Shown here in pieces: positions 51,883-60,824 of a stretch of DNA of 64,000 bases; position 1 is the stretch's first letter, and every line of letters starts with the position of its first letter. The notes beneath the pieces are model-generated. The model was not told the origin of the DNA. It saw nothing but the letters and a program-made list of their open reading frames with translations, and did no database searches. The position numbers were made by a program, and so were the translations under genes. The DNA is from an uncultured Verrucomicrobiota bacterium (GTDB taxonomy: Bacteria > Verrucomicrobiota > Verrucomicrobiia > Opitutales > Opitutaceae), in assembly GCA_903898675.1 (NCBI GenBank), contig CAIUGM010000014.1:352672-416671 (forward strand), in the 5' to 3' direction.

Positions 51883-54483
51883 TCACCGCCATTCGTGCCG
51901 CGGATACCGCCGCGACAATTCCGCCTTCACTTTGGGATACATGTCGCGCCAGAAGGCGCTCAGGTCGTCGGTTACCTGGATCGGGCGCTGGTTCGGGGCG
52001 AGCACCTCGATCTTCACCGCCACCCGGCCGTGGCCGAGCGTGAACCTGGACGTGACGCCATAAAGCTCCTGGATGCGGGCGCTCAAGACCGGCGGGCCAT
52101 CCTTGGTGTAGGTCAGCCGCGCCTTCCGGCCGTTGGCCATGATGAGGCGTTCAGGCAGATAGTCATCGAGCACCGCCAGTTGCTCCGCCAGCAGCCAGTC
52201 GCGCAGGACGGGCATCACCGGCTTGTCCTTGAGCTCGCGGGCGCCGTAGCTGCCGTAGCATATCTGTTCAATCAAGGTCAGGCGGTCCGCGTCGGTGATC
52301 GGGTTCACCTCCAGCTCCGGCCACCACTTGGCGAGACAGTTAACGCGAATGATCCACTGTTCCACCGCCTCGTTCCACTCGGTCAGCACGATGCGGCCGG
52401 CCACGACTTCGCGCGCGAGCAGGTTCGCCGCCTCACCCTCGGGCGGCTCTTCGGCCGTTTGCTTGGATTCCAGCACGAGGTCGCGGAAGCGCCGCTCCTT
52501 CCGGGCCAGCACGCGCCGGGCGGTCTCGTCGTAAATCACGCCGCCGGCATCCTGGAAATCGGCGGGAAACAATTCCCTGAGCCAGGCCTCCTCGATGGCC
52601 GTGCACAGGTTGAGCAGGACATTCACCTCGCCCCGGCTCTCGATCTCGGTGATCTCCGCGGCCACCAGCAGCGGGGCCTGGTCGATGCAGCTCTCGCGGG
52701 CCAGCACGCCGCGCCGCTGGTGCACGAGCTCGCAGCGGAGCGTGCCGGCGTCGAGCCGCTTGGCCAGGTGGTCGCTGAACCCGACGAGCACGCATTTGCG
52801 GACGGCGACGCCATCGATGCGCTTCTCGGCAATGTCGAGCCCCTCGCCTTCCGCGATCTCGAGGAACTGCTGAAACAGGGGCCCGACCTGCTTGACGCCC
52901 TGCACGTGGATGCCCAGCCGGCGGCAGGCGTCCATGTGGTAATTCGCCTTGTCGGCGTAGCGCCAGGCGCGCATGAGCAAAAAGAAATCAGACTCATGTT
53001 CCTCGCCGAACAAGTCGTCGCGGGCTTCCTGCGTCCGCTTGTCCACCCCGCGCAGCAGGAAGTTCCGCCCCTGGGTCAGCGCCGCCATCAGGGCCACGGA
53101 TCGAACGCACCCGTACTCCTGCGCCGCGAGAAACATCCGGGCATAGCGCGGGTGCATCGGAAAACGCAGCATGCGGCGGCCGGTCTCGGTGATTTGTAGC
53201 CGCGCTTGAGCGGTTGCGGCGAAAGCGTGGCCGCCGACCACGTTGTCGCCCCGCTCCAACGCGGCTACGCCAATTGCGCCCAGATCCGTCAACAGCGTCT
53301 CCGCCCGTTCCAGCGCCTTCGGCTCCGGCTTCTCCAGCCACGGGAAATTATAGATGTCATCGATGCCGGCCGCCTTGAGGGTCAGGACCACCTCGGAGAG
53401 ATCGAGGCGTTTGACCTCGGGCAGTTCCTGCAGCGGCCGCTGGGCATGCTCGCGCTCCGTCCACAGCCGCACGCAGACGCCCGGCGCCGTCCGGCCGGCG
53501 CGGCCGGCGCGCTGGTCGGAGGAGGCGACGCTGATCTTCTCGATGAGGAGCGTGTTGATGCCCCGGTGGGGATCGAAGCGCGCCACGCGGGCCAGGCCGC
53601 AGTCGACCACCGCCGTGACGCCGTCGATGGTCAGCGAGGTTTCCGCGACATTGGTCGAGACAATGATCTTGCGCGTCTCGTAGCGCGCCACCGCCCGGTC
53701 CTGCTGCTCGGGCGGGAGTTCGCCGTGCAGTGGATAACAGACAAAGCCGCGCAGTCCGTGGGAGCCCTGCACATCCTGCACCGTCCGGTTGATCTCAAAC
53801 GCGCCGGGCATGAAGACCAGAATGTCACCCGGGCTCTGCGCGGCGATCCGTTCGCACTCGCGGGTGGCCACGACCCACACGGGGTCGTGCTCGAAGTCCA
53901 CCGCCTTGGGCAGGTATTCGATCTGCACTGGGAAGGTGCGGCCCTGCGAGGTCAGCACCTCGCAGGGTGCGAGATAGTTTTTGAGTAACGCCGCATCGAG
54001 GGTGGCCGACATGACCACGATCTTGAGGTCGGGCCGCGTCGACTGCTGGATTTGCAGGGCCCGGGCCAGCGAGATGTCGCCGTAGAGGTGGCGCTCGTGA
54101 AACTCGTCGAAGACGATCGCGCTGATGCCGCGCAGGGATTGGTCAAACGACATCTGCCGGAGCAAAATGCCTTCCGTCACGAACCGGATGCGGGTTGCCT
54201 TGGAAACCCGGGAGTCGAGGCGGATCTGGTAGCCGACCACATCCCCGAGCTTGGTGCCGACTTCCTCCGCTACGCGCCGGGCCAGCATGCGGGCCGCCAG
54301 CCGCCGTGGCTGGAGGACGACAACCTCGCCTGTACCCAGCAATCCATGATTAAGCAGCATCTGCGGCACCTGAGTGGATTTGCCCGAGCCCGTGGGCGCC
54401 TGCACGATGAGGCGGCCCTGTGTCCGCACGGCTGCGCTGAGGCGGTCCTCAAGTTCGTAGATCGGCAGTTCGCGCGGCAACAT
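51883..54483 (-). CDS. hrpB: ATP-dependent RNA helicase HrpB
   Basis: An 866-residue DExH helicase. LIVQAPTGSGKSTQVPQML is Walker A, IVFDEFHERHLYGD the DEFH box, VVMSATLD motif III, TNVAETSLTIDGV and SDQRAGRAGRTAPG motifs V-VI. The HrpB-specific C-terminal region ends VLAPNQRPIQVTDDLSAFW. Between the helicase core and the winged-helix part, residues 406-430 (GVAALERGDNVVGGHAFA...) come from a REP-like palindrome, in frame. The helicase otherwise looks complete. ATG 54483 (MLPRELPIYE) is preferred to a codon three residues earlier. Its cellular role is poorly known. Confidence 0.93.
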   Translation of the reverse strand: MLPRELPIYELEDRLSAAVRTQGRLIVQAPTGSGKSTQVPQMLLNHGLLGTGEVVVLQPRRLAARMLARRVAEEVGTKLGDVVGYQIRLDSRVSKATRIRFVTEGILLRQMSFDQSLRGISAIVFDEFHERHLYGDISLARALQIQQSTRPDLKIVVMSATLDAALLKNYLAPCEVLTSQGRTFPVQIEYLPKAVDFEHDPVWVVATRECERIAAQSPGDILVFMPGAFEINRTVQDVQGSHGLRGFVCYPLHGELPPEQQDRAVARYETRKIIVSTNVAETSLTIDGVTAVVDCGLARVARFDPHRGINTLLIEKISVASSDQRAGRAGRTAPGVCVRLWTEREHAQRPLQELPEVKRLDLSEVVLTLKAAGIDDIYNFPWLEKPEPKALERAETLLTDLGAIGVAALERGDNVVGGHAFAATAQARLQITETGRRMLRFPMHPRYARMFLAAQEYGCVRSVALMAALTQGRNFLLRGVDKRTQEARDDLFGEEHESDFFLLMRAWRYADKANYHMDACRRLGIHVQGVKQVGPLFQQFLEIAEGEGLDIAEKRIDGVAVRKCVLVGFSDHLAKRLDAGTLRCELVHQRRGVLARESCIDQAPLLVAAEITEIESRGEVNVLLNLCTAIEEAWLRELFPADFQDAGGVIYDETARRVLARKERRFRDLVLESKQTAEEPPEGEAANLLAREVVAGRIVLTEWNEAVEQWIIRVNCLAKWWPELEVNPITDADRLTLIEQICYGSYGARELKDKPVMPVLRDWLLAEQLAVLDDYLPERLIMANGRKARLTYTKDGPPVLSARIQELYGVTSRFTLGHGRVAVKIEVLAPNQRPIQVTDDLSAFWRDMYPKVKAELSRRYPRHEWR
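53195..53268 (+). repeat. REP-like palindrome, family A copy 4, in frame inside hrpB
   Basis: TGTAGCCGCGCTTGAGCGG at the left and GCTCCAACGCGGCTAC at the right are family A ends. The inner GCGAAAGCGTGG and CCACGTTGTCGCC also match. Read from the minus strand it gives the peptide VAALERGDNVVGGHAFAATA without a stop, between helicase core and C-terminal domains of HrpB. Confidence 0.88.
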
Positions 54484-54582
54484 GGGCCTCAAGCTAAAGA
54501 GTCCGGTGTGGCGGCTGGCAAGGGCGGTTGTGAATAACCGGCGAGCAAGGCGGTGGGCACAAGTTATTCACCACCCCGGGCC
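54484..54582. other. Intergenic region between hrpB and the candidate RNA
   Basis: It holds no gene. TGTGAATAA (54530-54538), TTATTCACC (54564-54572) and GGTGAATAG (54583-54591) are related in both orientations. The first is a perfect match, read on the reverse strand, to the DnaA box TTATNCACA; the others are weaker. TGAATAAC and GTTATTCA can also pair, and TATTCACC with GGTGAATA, so two hairpins exclude each other. A promoter for the downstream RNA should lie here, but no convincing -35/-10 pair was seen. Confidence 0.4.
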
Positions 54583-55498
54583 GGTGAATAGATTGAGAGG
54601 AAGAAACCCTTCACTTTCCCGGGGAGGGGCCGCACCTTTGCCCCGTCCCTTGATAGAACAGTCGCAGTGCGGCGGCATGAAAAACCCGCCGAGAGCGCGA
54701 CTGGGATAATCCCGGGCAACCGGGGAAAGGCGGGCAATAATTGGTGTTGCCCTCCCCTCCGTGGCGCGAGCCACGTGCAGGCAAATATCACCAGTTCCTC
54801 TGGACGGCGTCGCAGCCGATCCAGTTATGCGACAAAGGAGCTGTGCGGCCAGGCGCGAAGTTAGAAACCGCGTCCGAGCCGAGTCAGGTGCAAAGTCAGT
54901 TTCGGGCCTTGCACTGATGCAGTTACCCAGAGGGTTTCGGTTGCTACTGTATGACCAGGACGCAGCGCAGTGTTCCGGTGGGTCCACCCCACCAAAAGGC
55001 CCGGCTCGCAAGGCGGGGCGCGAAAGGGGCACGGCGCAGCGGGGAGCGGGCGAGTCTGGCAAAGCTCGCAAAACCTCCTCCTTGGGGCGGCGCGTAAAAC
55101 CGCGTCACCCAACTGCAAGTCGAAAGCAACCTGAGAGGTAAGAGGTCAGACCCGTTCCACGGGGCCAACGCCCGGCCAAAAGCCGGGGCCGTCCCTGTGG
55201 CAAGGTGCTGGTGCGAAATGCAGACGTTGCAGGCGTGCCAACACCCGTCCGGCGAGTTCACCATCGGCAGATGGAACCGAACCGGGCGAAGAGGCCTCAC
55301 TCGAAAGATTCCGGCCTGAAAAGACCGGGACGGTCCCGCTATGAGACCGATAGCATCGCATGCCGCGGTGAGTGGCGTCGGGAAGCACACGGCCCGCGAA
55401 AGCGAGGCGCCCAATGCTGTGCGAATGGGGAAGAGTGCGTGGCGAGCACCCACCCCCGATTTTGGCCCGGGAACCTCGGTTCCCGGGCCTTTATCTTT
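54583..55498 (+). ncRNA. Candidate large structured non-coding RNA (about 0.9 kb), family unknown
   Basis: There is no credible gene between hrpB and typA, yet the DNA has many helices with short loops. Examples: GGGGC 54626-54630/GCCCC 54640-54644; CAGTCGC 54659-54665/GCGACTG 54697-54703 enclosing GGCGG/CCGCC; CCCGG-GCAA-CCGGG 54711-54724; CGTGGC-GCGA-GCCACG 54760-54775; CTGGA/TCCAG 54800-54824 enclosing CGGC/GCCG, whose loop GTCGCA (54809-54814) is complementary to TGCGAC 54828-54833 (pseudoknot); GTGCAA/TTGCAC 54888-54914; GGTGGG/CCCACC 54977-54993; CCCGGC/GCCGGG 55171-55187; GACCG/CGGTC 55323-55335; CGC-GAAA-GCG 55395-55404 inside GCACA/TGTGC 55385-55422. A strong terminator ends it. The 5' end is a guess. 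RNase P RNA, tmRNA, SRP RNA and intron signatures were looked for and not seen. Confidence 0.6.
55464..55498 (+). terminator. Strong Rho-independent terminator ending the candidate RNA
   Basis: GGCCCGGGAAC (55464-55474) pairs perfectly over 11 bp with GTTCCCGGGCC (55479-55489) around the tetraloop CTCG, followed by TTTATCTTT. The T-rich side is only on the plus strand, so it terminates a plus-strand transcript, although no plus-strand protein gene precedes it. This supports a transcript across 54.6-55.5 kb. Confidence 0.88.
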
Positions 55499-55719
55499 AG
55501 TAGACAACCCTTTGTCAGCGCGTCGGGTCAGCTTTATGCCCGGAACCGGCTTTAGCCCCGGCCCGGCGCGCTGACCGTTAGGGAGTTAGCGAAAAACCGC
55601 CCGGAGCGCGCCAGCGGCGGCCCGGGGCCGGAAAAACCGCGGATAGGTTCCTTCTTGCCAAGCGCAAAACGGCCGCGCACGTTGGGCCTCTTTTTCCAAC
55701 GAATATCCGCTTGAGCGCC
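55499..55719 (+). promoter_or_regulatory. Structured leader upstream of typA
   Basis: After the terminator, 221 bp precede the typA start codon. GTCAGCGCG (55514-55522) is perfectly complementary to CGCGCTGAC (55567-55575), enclosing GC-rich smaller helices (CCGGAACCGG, GCCCCGGCCCGG). A second GC-rich part (55600-55640) can also fold. This could be a 5' leader that controls typA or contains its promoter. No known riboswitch pattern was recognised. Confidence 0.45.
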
Positions 55720-57537
<1,818 letters not shown>

Positions 57538-57561
57538 GCGCGGCCCTGCCGCCCTCCCCCC

Positions 57562-57595
57562 AGCCCGCCGCGTTTCTTACGCTGCGGGCTTTTTA
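57562..57595 (+). terminator. Rho-independent terminator of typA
   Basis: AGCCCGC (57562-57568) pairs with GCGGGCT (57584-57590), followed by TTTTATT. It lies 25 bp after the typA stop codon. Confidence 0.85.
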
Positions 57596-57600
57596 TTCCA

Positions 57601-57664
57601 TGTAGCCGCGTTGGAGCGACACCGTGGCCGAAAGCACGCCTTCGCCAAGCTGAAGCGCGGCTAC
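57601..57664 (-). repeat. REP-like palindrome, family A copy 5 (short)
   Basis: TGTAGCCGCGTTGGAGCG begins and AGCTGAAGCGCGGCTAC ends the element. It is 15 or so bases shorter than other copies, with part of the middle lost. It lies between the typA terminator and the next minus-strand gene. Confidence 0.8.
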
Positions 57665-57682
57665 CCAAATACTGCGGCCGCT

Positions 57683-58354
57683 CTAGCGCGCGGCCGGTGC
57701 GCCCTGTTCCAAGGCCGCGATCTGCCGGGCGAGCTCCTGCATGCGGGGATGATTCGGGCCGTAGCGGTCCGCGTAATACTCCTGGGTCGCCCGCGCGAGG
57801 CGAAGCTCGGAGGATTCAGCCGAGCTGCCGGTCAGGAAATGCTGCAAGGCCTCAACCTTGCGGCGGGTGCCCAGGTAGCGGGGATTGGCCTCGCCATACC
57901 GCACGGCCAAGGCCGCCAGCTCACCGTCTGCCTCCAGCACGATGGCCGGGCTCTTGGAATCCCGCCGCCACTCGCGCTCGATGGCCGACACCCGCGCGGC
58001 CTGCTCCCTCAGCTGCGGGTGATTTTCCAGGTAACGCCGGCTGAGCACGACGAGTTCGACGCGGGCCAGTTGCAAGGGCAATGGTTCGCTGGAACCAGCC
58101 GCCAGCAGGCGGCGCAATTCGGTCACCCGGAGATCCTGCTCCTGCAGCTTGGGATTTCCCTCCAGATAAGTGCCCGCCAAAACCGTTCGCTTGGTCACGG
58201 CGGCCTGCAACTCGCCCGCCAAGCCGGGAGCCGCCGGGCTGGCCGGCAACGGGAGCGCCGTCAGCAAGGCCATGGCCAAAGCCACTGACCTCAAACCGGG
58301 ACCGGCCGGCCGGCCCGGCCGCAAGGCGGCGATCGCAACCGAGGACCGGGCCAT
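57683..58354 (-). CDS. Exported protein with four similar helical repeats, function unknown
   Basis: A 223-residue protein with an N-terminal signal-like segment (SVALAMALLTALPLPASPAA). Four repeats of about 35-45 residues share a motif: YLEGNPKLQEQDLRVTELRR, YLENHPQLREQAARVSAIER, YGEANPRYLGTRRKVEALQH and YGPNHPRMQELARQIAALEQ. Each has Tyr, an Asn-Pro or Asn-His-Pro corner and a helix with Arg-Val/Ile and Leu. The architecture suggests a helical scaffold. It is coupled to gcvH: the TGA of gcvH shares a base with this ATG (TGATG). It has no evident link with glycine cleavage. A GTG one codon earlier is possible. Confidence 0.8.
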   Translation of the reverse strand: MARSSVAIAALRPGRPAGPGLRSVALAMALLTALPLPASPAAPGLAGELQAAVTKRTVLAGTYLEGNPKLQEQDLRVTELRRLLAAGSSEPLPLQLARVELVVLSRRYLENHPQLREQAARVSAIEREWRRDSKSPAIVLEADGELAALAVRYGEANPRYLGTRRKVEALQHFLTGSSAESSELRLARATQEYYADRYGPNHPRMQELARQIAALEQGAPAAR

Positions 58355-58737
58355 CACCCGATCACCTTGGTGTAGTCGTCCGCGGAAAGCAGCGCGCCGG
58401 CGTCAGCAGGGTTGGCCAGCTTGAGCTTGAGCATCCAGCCGTCCGTGTAGGGCGCCTGGTTGACCTTTTCCGGGTTCGCATCCAGCGCCGGGTTGACCTC
58501 GACCACCGTGCCGGCGGCGGGCGCATAGACATCGGAGGCGGCCTTGACCGACTCCACCACGCCGAAAGTCTCGCCGGCCTTGAGCACCGTGCCGACCTTG
58601 GGCACCTGGACAAAGGTAATGTCGCCGAGGCTGTTCTGGGCGTAGTCGGTGATGCCGATGAGCGCGGTGCCGTCGGCGGCCACCTTCAGCCACTCGTGGG
58701 ACTTGGCGTATTTGAGTTCGGAAGGGACGTTGCTCAT
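58354..58737 (-). CDS. gcvH: Glycine cleavage system H protein
   Basis: A 127-residue carrier. The lipoylated lysine lies in GVVESVKAASDVYAPAAG. SHEWLKVAADGTALIGITDY begins the fold and NPEKVNQAPYTDGWMLKLKL ends it. It shuttles the aminomethyl group among the P, T and L proteins. It follows gcvT by 6 bp. gcvP is not in the window. Confidence 0.95.
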   Translation of the reverse strand: MSNVPSELKYAKSHEWLKVAADGTALIGITDYAQNSLGDITFVQVPKVGTVLKAGETFGVVESVKAASDVYAPAAGTVVEVNPALDANPEKVNQAPYTDGWMLKLKLANPADAGALLSADDYTKVIG

Positions 58738-58743
58738 GGGAAG

Positions 58744-59841
58744 TTAGTTTTTCTTTAGCGGGACGAAGGGCGGCTTGACGAGTTGCAAATTGAGCTTGGT
58801 GCCGCGGATGTCCACCGCGAGCTGATCCTTGAGGGCGGCGGAATCGACCAGCGCCGAGCCGATGGCCTCGTTGATGATCGGGGAAAGCGTGCCGGAAACC
58901 ACCCGGCCGACCACGGTGCCGGCGGCATTCAGCACCGGGGTCTCGGCCCGCACGATGCGACGGTCACCAGTCTTGAAAAACACGATCTTCCTGGCCGAAC
59001 CGTTTTCCTTTTCGGCCTTGAGTACGTCGGAGCCGATGAACGGCCCCTTGTCGAACTTCACCACCCAGCCCAGTCCGGCGGTGATGGGCGTGATGTGCTC
59101 GGTGATCTCGTGGCCGTACAGCGGAAACCCCGCTTCCAGGCGCAAGCTGTCGCGCGCGCCCAGCGCCGTGAGTTCCAGTCCAAACGGCGCCCCGGCGGCG
59201 ACAATCGCCTCGGCCAGCGCCGCGCCCGCGCCCGCGGCACAATAAAGCTCGAAGCCGTCCTCCCCGGTGTAGCCGGTGCGGCTGATGATGCACTTCACGC
59301 CCGCCACCTCCCCGTCGGTGAAATGGTAGTATTTGATTTCGCCCAGATTGGTTTTTGTGAGCGTCTGCACCAGTTCGGCGGCCCGTGGCCCCTGGATGGC
59401 CAGCTGGGCGTAGTCGGCCGAACGGTTGACCACCGTGCAGTTGAATCCCCTAGCCTGCTCCTGGATCCACGCGATGTCCTTGTCGATGTTGCCCGCGTTG
59501 ATACAGAGCAGGTAGTCGTCCGCCCCGCGCATGTAGACCAGCAGGTCGTCCACCACCCCGCCGTGCGGGTAGCACATCACAGTGTAGAGGATGCGGCCCG
59601 GGAAAAGTTTGCTACAATCGTTGGTAACGAGGTGCTGCAGGAACTTCAGTGCCTCGGGGCCCTTGACGTCCGCCTCGCCCATGTGGCTGACATCGAACAA
59701 ACCGCAGCGCTGGCGGACGGCCTTGTGCTCCTCGAGGATGCTCTTGTACTGAACCGGCATGTCCCAGCCGGCGAAATCCACCATCCGCCCGCCGTGCGAG
59801 CGATGAAACGCGTTCAAAGGTGTGGTCTGGAGGGCGCCCAT
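58744..59841 (-). CDS. gcvT: Aminomethyltransferase (glycine cleavage T protein)
   Basis: A 365-residue protein of normal length. FHRSHGGRMVDFAGWDMPVQ near the start, GLFDVSHMGEADVKGPEAL, TGYTGEDGFELYCAAGAG with the folate-site residues, and DSLRLEAGFPLYGHEI are all typical. It transfers the methylene group from the H protein to tetrahydrofolate, releasing ammonia. Co-directional with gcvH. Confidence 0.95.
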   Translation of the reverse strand: MGALQTTPLNAFHRSHGGRMVDFAGWDMPVQYKSILEEHKAVRQRCGLFDVSHMGEADVKGPEALKFLQHLVTNDCSKLFPGRILYTVMCYPHGGVVDDLLVYMRGADDYLLCINAGNIDKDIAWIQEQARGFNCTVVNRSADYAQLAIQGPRAAELVQTLTKTNLGEIKYYHFTDGEVAGVKCIISRTGYTGEDGFELYCAAGAGAALAEAIVAAGAPFGLELTALGARDSLRLEAGFPLYGHEITEHITPITAGLGWVVKFDKGPFIGSDVLKAEKENGSARKIVFFKTGDRRIVRAETPVLNAAGTVVGRVVSGTLSPIINEAIGSALVDSAALKDQLAVDIRGTKLNLQLVKPPFVPLKKN

Positions 59842-60011
59842 GCCCCGACTAAGCGCACCGGCCGCGGAACCGGCAAGGAAACTTTGCTGCCACCGCGGGG
59901 TATAACCCCGTTAACCGGGCGCGAAAAGGAATTGTGTTCGCCCGTTGCCTTCACCGTATACTGCCGCTCCGCCACACTCCGGCCGTCCAACCTCCCGCCT
60001 TCTTCCCGCCT

Positions 60012-60824
60012 GTGCTGCTCGCCTTCTGGGTCCATAATCTCAGCCCGTTCCTGATCCGCTTTAACGAGAACATTGGTATCCGTTATTACGGCCTGGCCTA
60101 TCTGGCCGGATTCGTCGCCGCCGGCTGGCTGTTGCAGCGGTACCACCGGGTCGGGCGCTCGCCGCTCGACCTGAACGCCATCTTTGACCTGATGACCGCG
60201 TTGATCGCCGGCGTCATCGTGGGCGGGCGGCTTGGTTACTTCATTCTCTATCAACCGGAAATTTTCCTGCACGATCCGCTGGTGTTTTTCCGCGTCTGGG
60301 AAGGCGGGATGGCGAGCCATGGCGGCTTCCTCGGCGTGCTGGTCGCGCTCTGGTGGTTCACCCGCCGCCGGGAGGTCAGGTTGCTGCAGGTCTCCGACCT
60401 GATCGTGACGGTGGCCCCGCTCGGCCTCTTCTTCGGCCGCGTGGCCAACTTCATCAACGGCGAGCTCTGGGGCAAGCCGACCCGGGTGCCCTGGGCCGTC
60501 ATTTTCCCGGCCAGTCCGGCGCCACCCCTGCCGCGCCATCCCTCGCAACTCTACGAGGCCGCGCTCGAGGGCCTGCTGCTTTTTGCCTTCATGCAGTGGC
60601 GCTTCTGGAAAAGCGACCGCGCCACGGTTCAGCCCGGCCGGCTTTCCGGCGAATTTCTCGTGGCCTACGCGGCGGCGCGCGCCGTGGGCGAGTGCTTCCG
60701 GGAACCGGATGCCGCCCTGATCCTCGGCCTGAGCCGCGGGACCTTCTACTCGCTTTTCGTCGTCGCCGGCGGCCTGGCGCTCATCGCCCTGGCCCCGCGG
60801 CGGGGTTCACAGGGTAAAGCCTGA
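60012..60824 (+). CDS. lgt: Prolipoprotein diacylglyceryl transferase
   Basis: A 270-residue integral membrane enzyme. It moves diacylglyceryl from phosphatidylglycerol to the lipobox cysteine of prolipoproteins. GIRYYGLAYLAGFVAAG, the GGRLGYFILY block, GGMASHGGFLGV with the key His, and the signature GRVANFINGELWGKPT are present; HPSQLYEAALEGLLL follows. GTG 60012 is chosen as start because it opens the conserved region; GTG 59934 gives 26 extra residues. The last 18 bp overlap the end of convergent glgC. Confidence 0.93.
   Translation: MLLAFWVHNLSPFLIRFNENIGIRYYGLAYLAGFVAAGWLLQRYHRVGRSPLDLNAIFDLMTALIAGVIVGGRLGYFILYQPEIFLHDPLVFFRVWEGGMASHGGFLGVLVALWWFTRRREVRLLQVSDLIVTVAPLGLFFGRVANFINGELWGKPTRVPWAVIFPASPAPPLPRHPSQLYEAALEGLLLFAFMQWRFWKSDRATVQPGRLSGEFLVAYAAARAVGECFREPDAALILGLSRGTFYSLFVVAGGLALIALAPRRGSQGKA

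Noticed and set aside
54530..54591. Replication origin
   Set aside because: One good DnaA box and two weak ones are too few. No dnaA, dnaN, gidA/parA or AT-rich unwinding region is near.
54583..55498. RNase P RNA, tmRNA, SRP RNA or a self-splicing intron
   Set aside because: I looked for the RNase P core (GAGGAAAGTC and ACAGA blocks), a tmRNA tRNA-like end with TTCGA loop and tag frame, the SRP Alu/GGAA core, and group II domain V or an RT gene. None was found by eye. A covariance-model search could overturn this.
54568..55555. Several short open frames of 65-190 codons on both strands in the hrpB-typA gap
   Set aside because: They overlap one another, have Arg/Pro/Ser-rich composition without motifs and no ribosome binding sites, and run through the hairpins. 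The region is better explained as RNA.
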